A stretch of 7,785 nt of DNA from Candidatus Zixiibacteriota bacterium (lineage in GTDB: Bacteria > SM23-81): positions 1 through 7,785 of the forward strand of contig DAOVRJ010000111.1 of assembly GCA_030628225.1 (NCBI GenBank), read 5' to 3'. The position numbers were made by a program, and so were the translations under genes. Below are positions 6,416-7,785 of this stretch, piece by piece; position 1 is the first letter of the stretch; each line of letters starts with the position of its first letter. Under the pieces are notes generated by a model that was not told where the DNA came from, ran no database searches, and saw nothing but the letters and a program-made list of their open reading frames with translations.

Positions 6416-7660
6416 ATGGATCTGATCATCAGAAACGCGCAGTTGCGCCACACGGAAGACACTTGCGATATCGCTATTTCCGCGGGCAAGATCGTGGAGA
6501 TCGCCGCCAAAATCTCCCGCAAAGGCCAGCAGGAGATCGACGCCCGGGGCCGGCTGACCACGCCCACATTCATCGATCCGCACCTGCATCTGGACAAGGC
6601 TCTGATCAGCGAGGTGGTCCGGCCAAACCTCTCCGGCACCCTGGGCGAGGCCATCGAGATCATCTGGGAGAAGAAGAGGAAGTACACCGTCCAGGATATA
6701 GTGGAGCGGGCCAGCCGGGTGTTGCGCTGGGGCATCGGCCATGGAACCACAGTCTTCCGGACTCATGTGGATGTGGATACCATCGGCGGGCTGGTTCCTG
6801 TGCAGGCCCTTGTGGAGGTCAAAAACCGGTTTTCCGGCTGCTGTCAGATTCAGATCGTGGCTTTCCCCCAGGAGGGTATTCTCCAGGACCCGGGAGCTGA
6901 GAAGCTTTTGCGGCAGGCCATGAGCGAGGGAGCGGATGTGGTGGGGGGCATGCCCTTCAACGAGCGAACCGAAGCAGATTCTCAAGAACACATCGAGATC
7001 TGCTTTGAGATCGCCAGGGAGTTCGGGGCCGATATCGACATGCACGTGGACGAGACGGACGACCCCGCTGCCCGAACCTTGGAGCTTCTGGCCGCCAGGA
7101 CCATCCGGGAGGGCTACCAGGGACGGGTGACGGCCGGCCACACCTGCGCGCTGGCCGCTTACGACGATGCCCACGCCGCCGAGGTCATCGCTCTGGTCAA
7201 AGAGGCGGGCATCAACATGATCACCAATCCGGCCACCAACCTGATGCTGCAGGGCCGTCTGGATAAAGAGCCCAGAAGACGGGGCATCACCCGGGTCAAG
7301 GAGCTGCTGAGCGCAGGGATCAACGTTTGCTACGGGCAGGATTGCCTCAAGGACACCTTCTATCCCACCTTTGGCCGGGCCGACCTGCTGGAGGTGGGCC
7401 TGATCACCGCCCACGCCGCGCAGATGAGCCTGCCCAAGGAGATCGAGACCCTCTTCGATATGCCCACCGTCAACGCCGCCCGGGTCCTTCGGCTGGATGA
7501 CTACGGCATCCAGGTGGGCAAGACGGCCGACCTGAACATCATCGACACCCCCACGGTGCAGGAGGCCTTCCGCACCCAGGCCGACCGGCGGTATGTCATC
7601 CGCAGGGGGAAGGTTATTGCAGAGACGAGGACGAGGACGGAATTGAGGATTGTAGAGTAG
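6416..7660 (+). CDS. Cytosine deaminase (CodA)-like amidohydrolase with altered substrate pocket
   Basis: This 414-residue member of the amidohydrolase superfamily is alignable by eye with E. coli cytosine deaminase over its whole length. Metal and catalytic residues are present: HLH at His56/His58, the FPQEGI motif with Gln152, DMHVDET with His210 and Glu213, GHT with His242, and Asp309. Further family segments are FRTHVDV at 115-121, NPATNLMLQGR at 271-281, RRGITRVKELL at 288-298 and LDDYGIQVGK at 360-369. Where CodA reads GHDDVFDPW, this protein reads GQDCLKDTF (307-315), so the position of CodA Asp314 is Cys310, the preceding His is Gln308 and the Trp is Phe315. It should deaminate a cytosine-like ring in the cytoplasm, but the pocket points away from plain cytosine. 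AAGGAG at 6405-6410 lies 5 bases before the ATG. The last codons are repeat-like DNA. No permease or regulator is adjacent in the window. Creatinine or other N-heterocycle deamination remains possible. Confidence 0.9.
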   Translation: MDLIIRNAQLRHTEDTCDIAISAGKIVEIAAKISRKGQQEIDARGRLTTPTFIDPHLHLDKALISEVVRPNLSGTLGEAIEIIWEKKRKYTVQDIVERASRVLRWGIGHGTTVFRTHVDVDTIGGLVPVQALVEVKNRFSGCCQIQIVAFPQEGILQDPGAEKLLRQAMSEGADVVGGMPFNERTEADSQEHIEICFEIAREFGADIDMHVDETDDPAARTLELLAARTIREGYQGRVTAGHTCALAAYDDAHAAEVIALVKEAGINMITNPATNLMLQGRLDKEPRRRGITRVKELLSAGINVCYGQDCLKDTFYPTFGRADLLEVGLITAHAAQMSLPKEIETLFDMPTVNAARVLRLDDYGIQVGKTADLNIIDTPTVQEAFRTQADRRYVIRRGKVIAETRTRTELRIVE

Positions 7661-7768
7661 AGATTAGGGAAAAGAAGAACCGATCCTGGTTAAAGGCCGA
7701 GATTCGAGACTGGAGATTCGAGACTCGAGGAATTACTGGGAACCGGGGTTCGGGATCCGGGATTCGTA
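7642..7768 (+). repeat. Heptad repeat array overlapping the 3' end of the deaminase gene
   Basis: Four 7-bp words (ATTGAGG, ATTGTAG, AGTAGAG, ATTAGGG) run through the stop codon at 7642-7669. After about 30 bases of ordinary sequence, ten in-phase units occupy 7699-7768. They begin GAGATTC, GAGACTG, GAGATTC, GAGACTC, and end with words in CGGG (AACCGGG, GTTCGGG, ATCCGGG). GAGATTCGAGACT is exactly duplicated at 7699-7711 and 7713-7725. ATTGAGGATTGTAG here matches ATTGAGGATTTTAG at 6265-6278 at 13 of 14 positions. The array probably continues beyond the window. Confidence 0.8.
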
Positions 7769-7785
7769 AAGGCAAAGTTCAACTG

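Noticed and set aside
6241-6900. Forward open frame of 219 codons overlapping the deaminase
   Set aside because: It starts in repeat DNA and then reads the deaminase gene out of frame; the low-complexity Gly/Arg/Pro-rich translation matches no family.
6216-7768. Composite mobile element carrying the deaminase
   Set aside because: No transposase, no target-site duplication seen, and the flanking inverted words belong to the same intergenic repeat family found elsewhere in the window.

Overview
The window is GC-rich, tightly coded bacterial DNA in which every convincing gene lies on the + strand. I see no rRNA, tRNA, CRISPR array, transposase or phage gene. A three-subunit molybdenum hydroxylase, a FabK/nitronate-monooxygenase-type flavoprotein and long degenerate intergenic repeats would suit an environmental Gram-negative bacterium, possibly a deltaproteobacterial-type anaerobe. 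That is a low-confidence impression; nothing in the window fixes the taxon.

Layout. 3-2489: the C-terminal half of a molybdopterin-binding subunit, then an FAD-binding subunit (7-bp overlap) and a [2Fe-2S] subunit (7-bp gap). Together they form a xanthine dehydrogenase-family operon in the order Mo, FAD, FeS. 2490-2810: a 321-bp gap with small hairpins and no convincing gene. 2811-3827: an FMN-dependent FabK/nitronate monooxygenase-like oxidoreductase starting at GTG. 3828-4176: a repeat-filled intergenic region. 4177-6126: a secreted metallophosphoesterase resembling purple acid phosphatase. 6127-6415: a second repeat-bearing intergenic region. 6416-7660: a cytosine deaminase (CodA)-like amidohydrolase. 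7661-7785: more repeats up to the window edge.

How the genes may work together. The hydroxylase would oxidise a heteroaromatic or purine-like substrate in the cytoplasm. The CodA-like enzyme would remove an exocyclic amine from a nucleobase-like ring. Their proximity suggests N-heterocycle or nucleobase catabolism, with the secreted phosphatase perhaps releasing phosphate outside the cytoplasm. This is inference: the genes after 2489 are separated by long gaps and need not be co-transcribed.

Most interesting observations. (1) The intergenic DNA after 3827 is built of degenerate tandem units that keep a 7-bp phase for long stretches (21 consecutive heptads at 3969-4115). Units with GA lie upstream and units with TC downstream of an AT-rich core, so each region could fold back on itself; a 9-bp tandem block precedes them. 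One array runs into the 3' end of the deaminase gene. (2) The CodA-like enzyme keeps the metal and catalytic residues but has Cys where E. coli CodA has Asp314, the residue that discriminates cytosine from 5-methylcytosine, along with two other pocket changes. (3) The phosphoesterase has a GDEH motif where GHxH is expected and SDSR where DxH is expected, an unusual predicted metal-ligand set.
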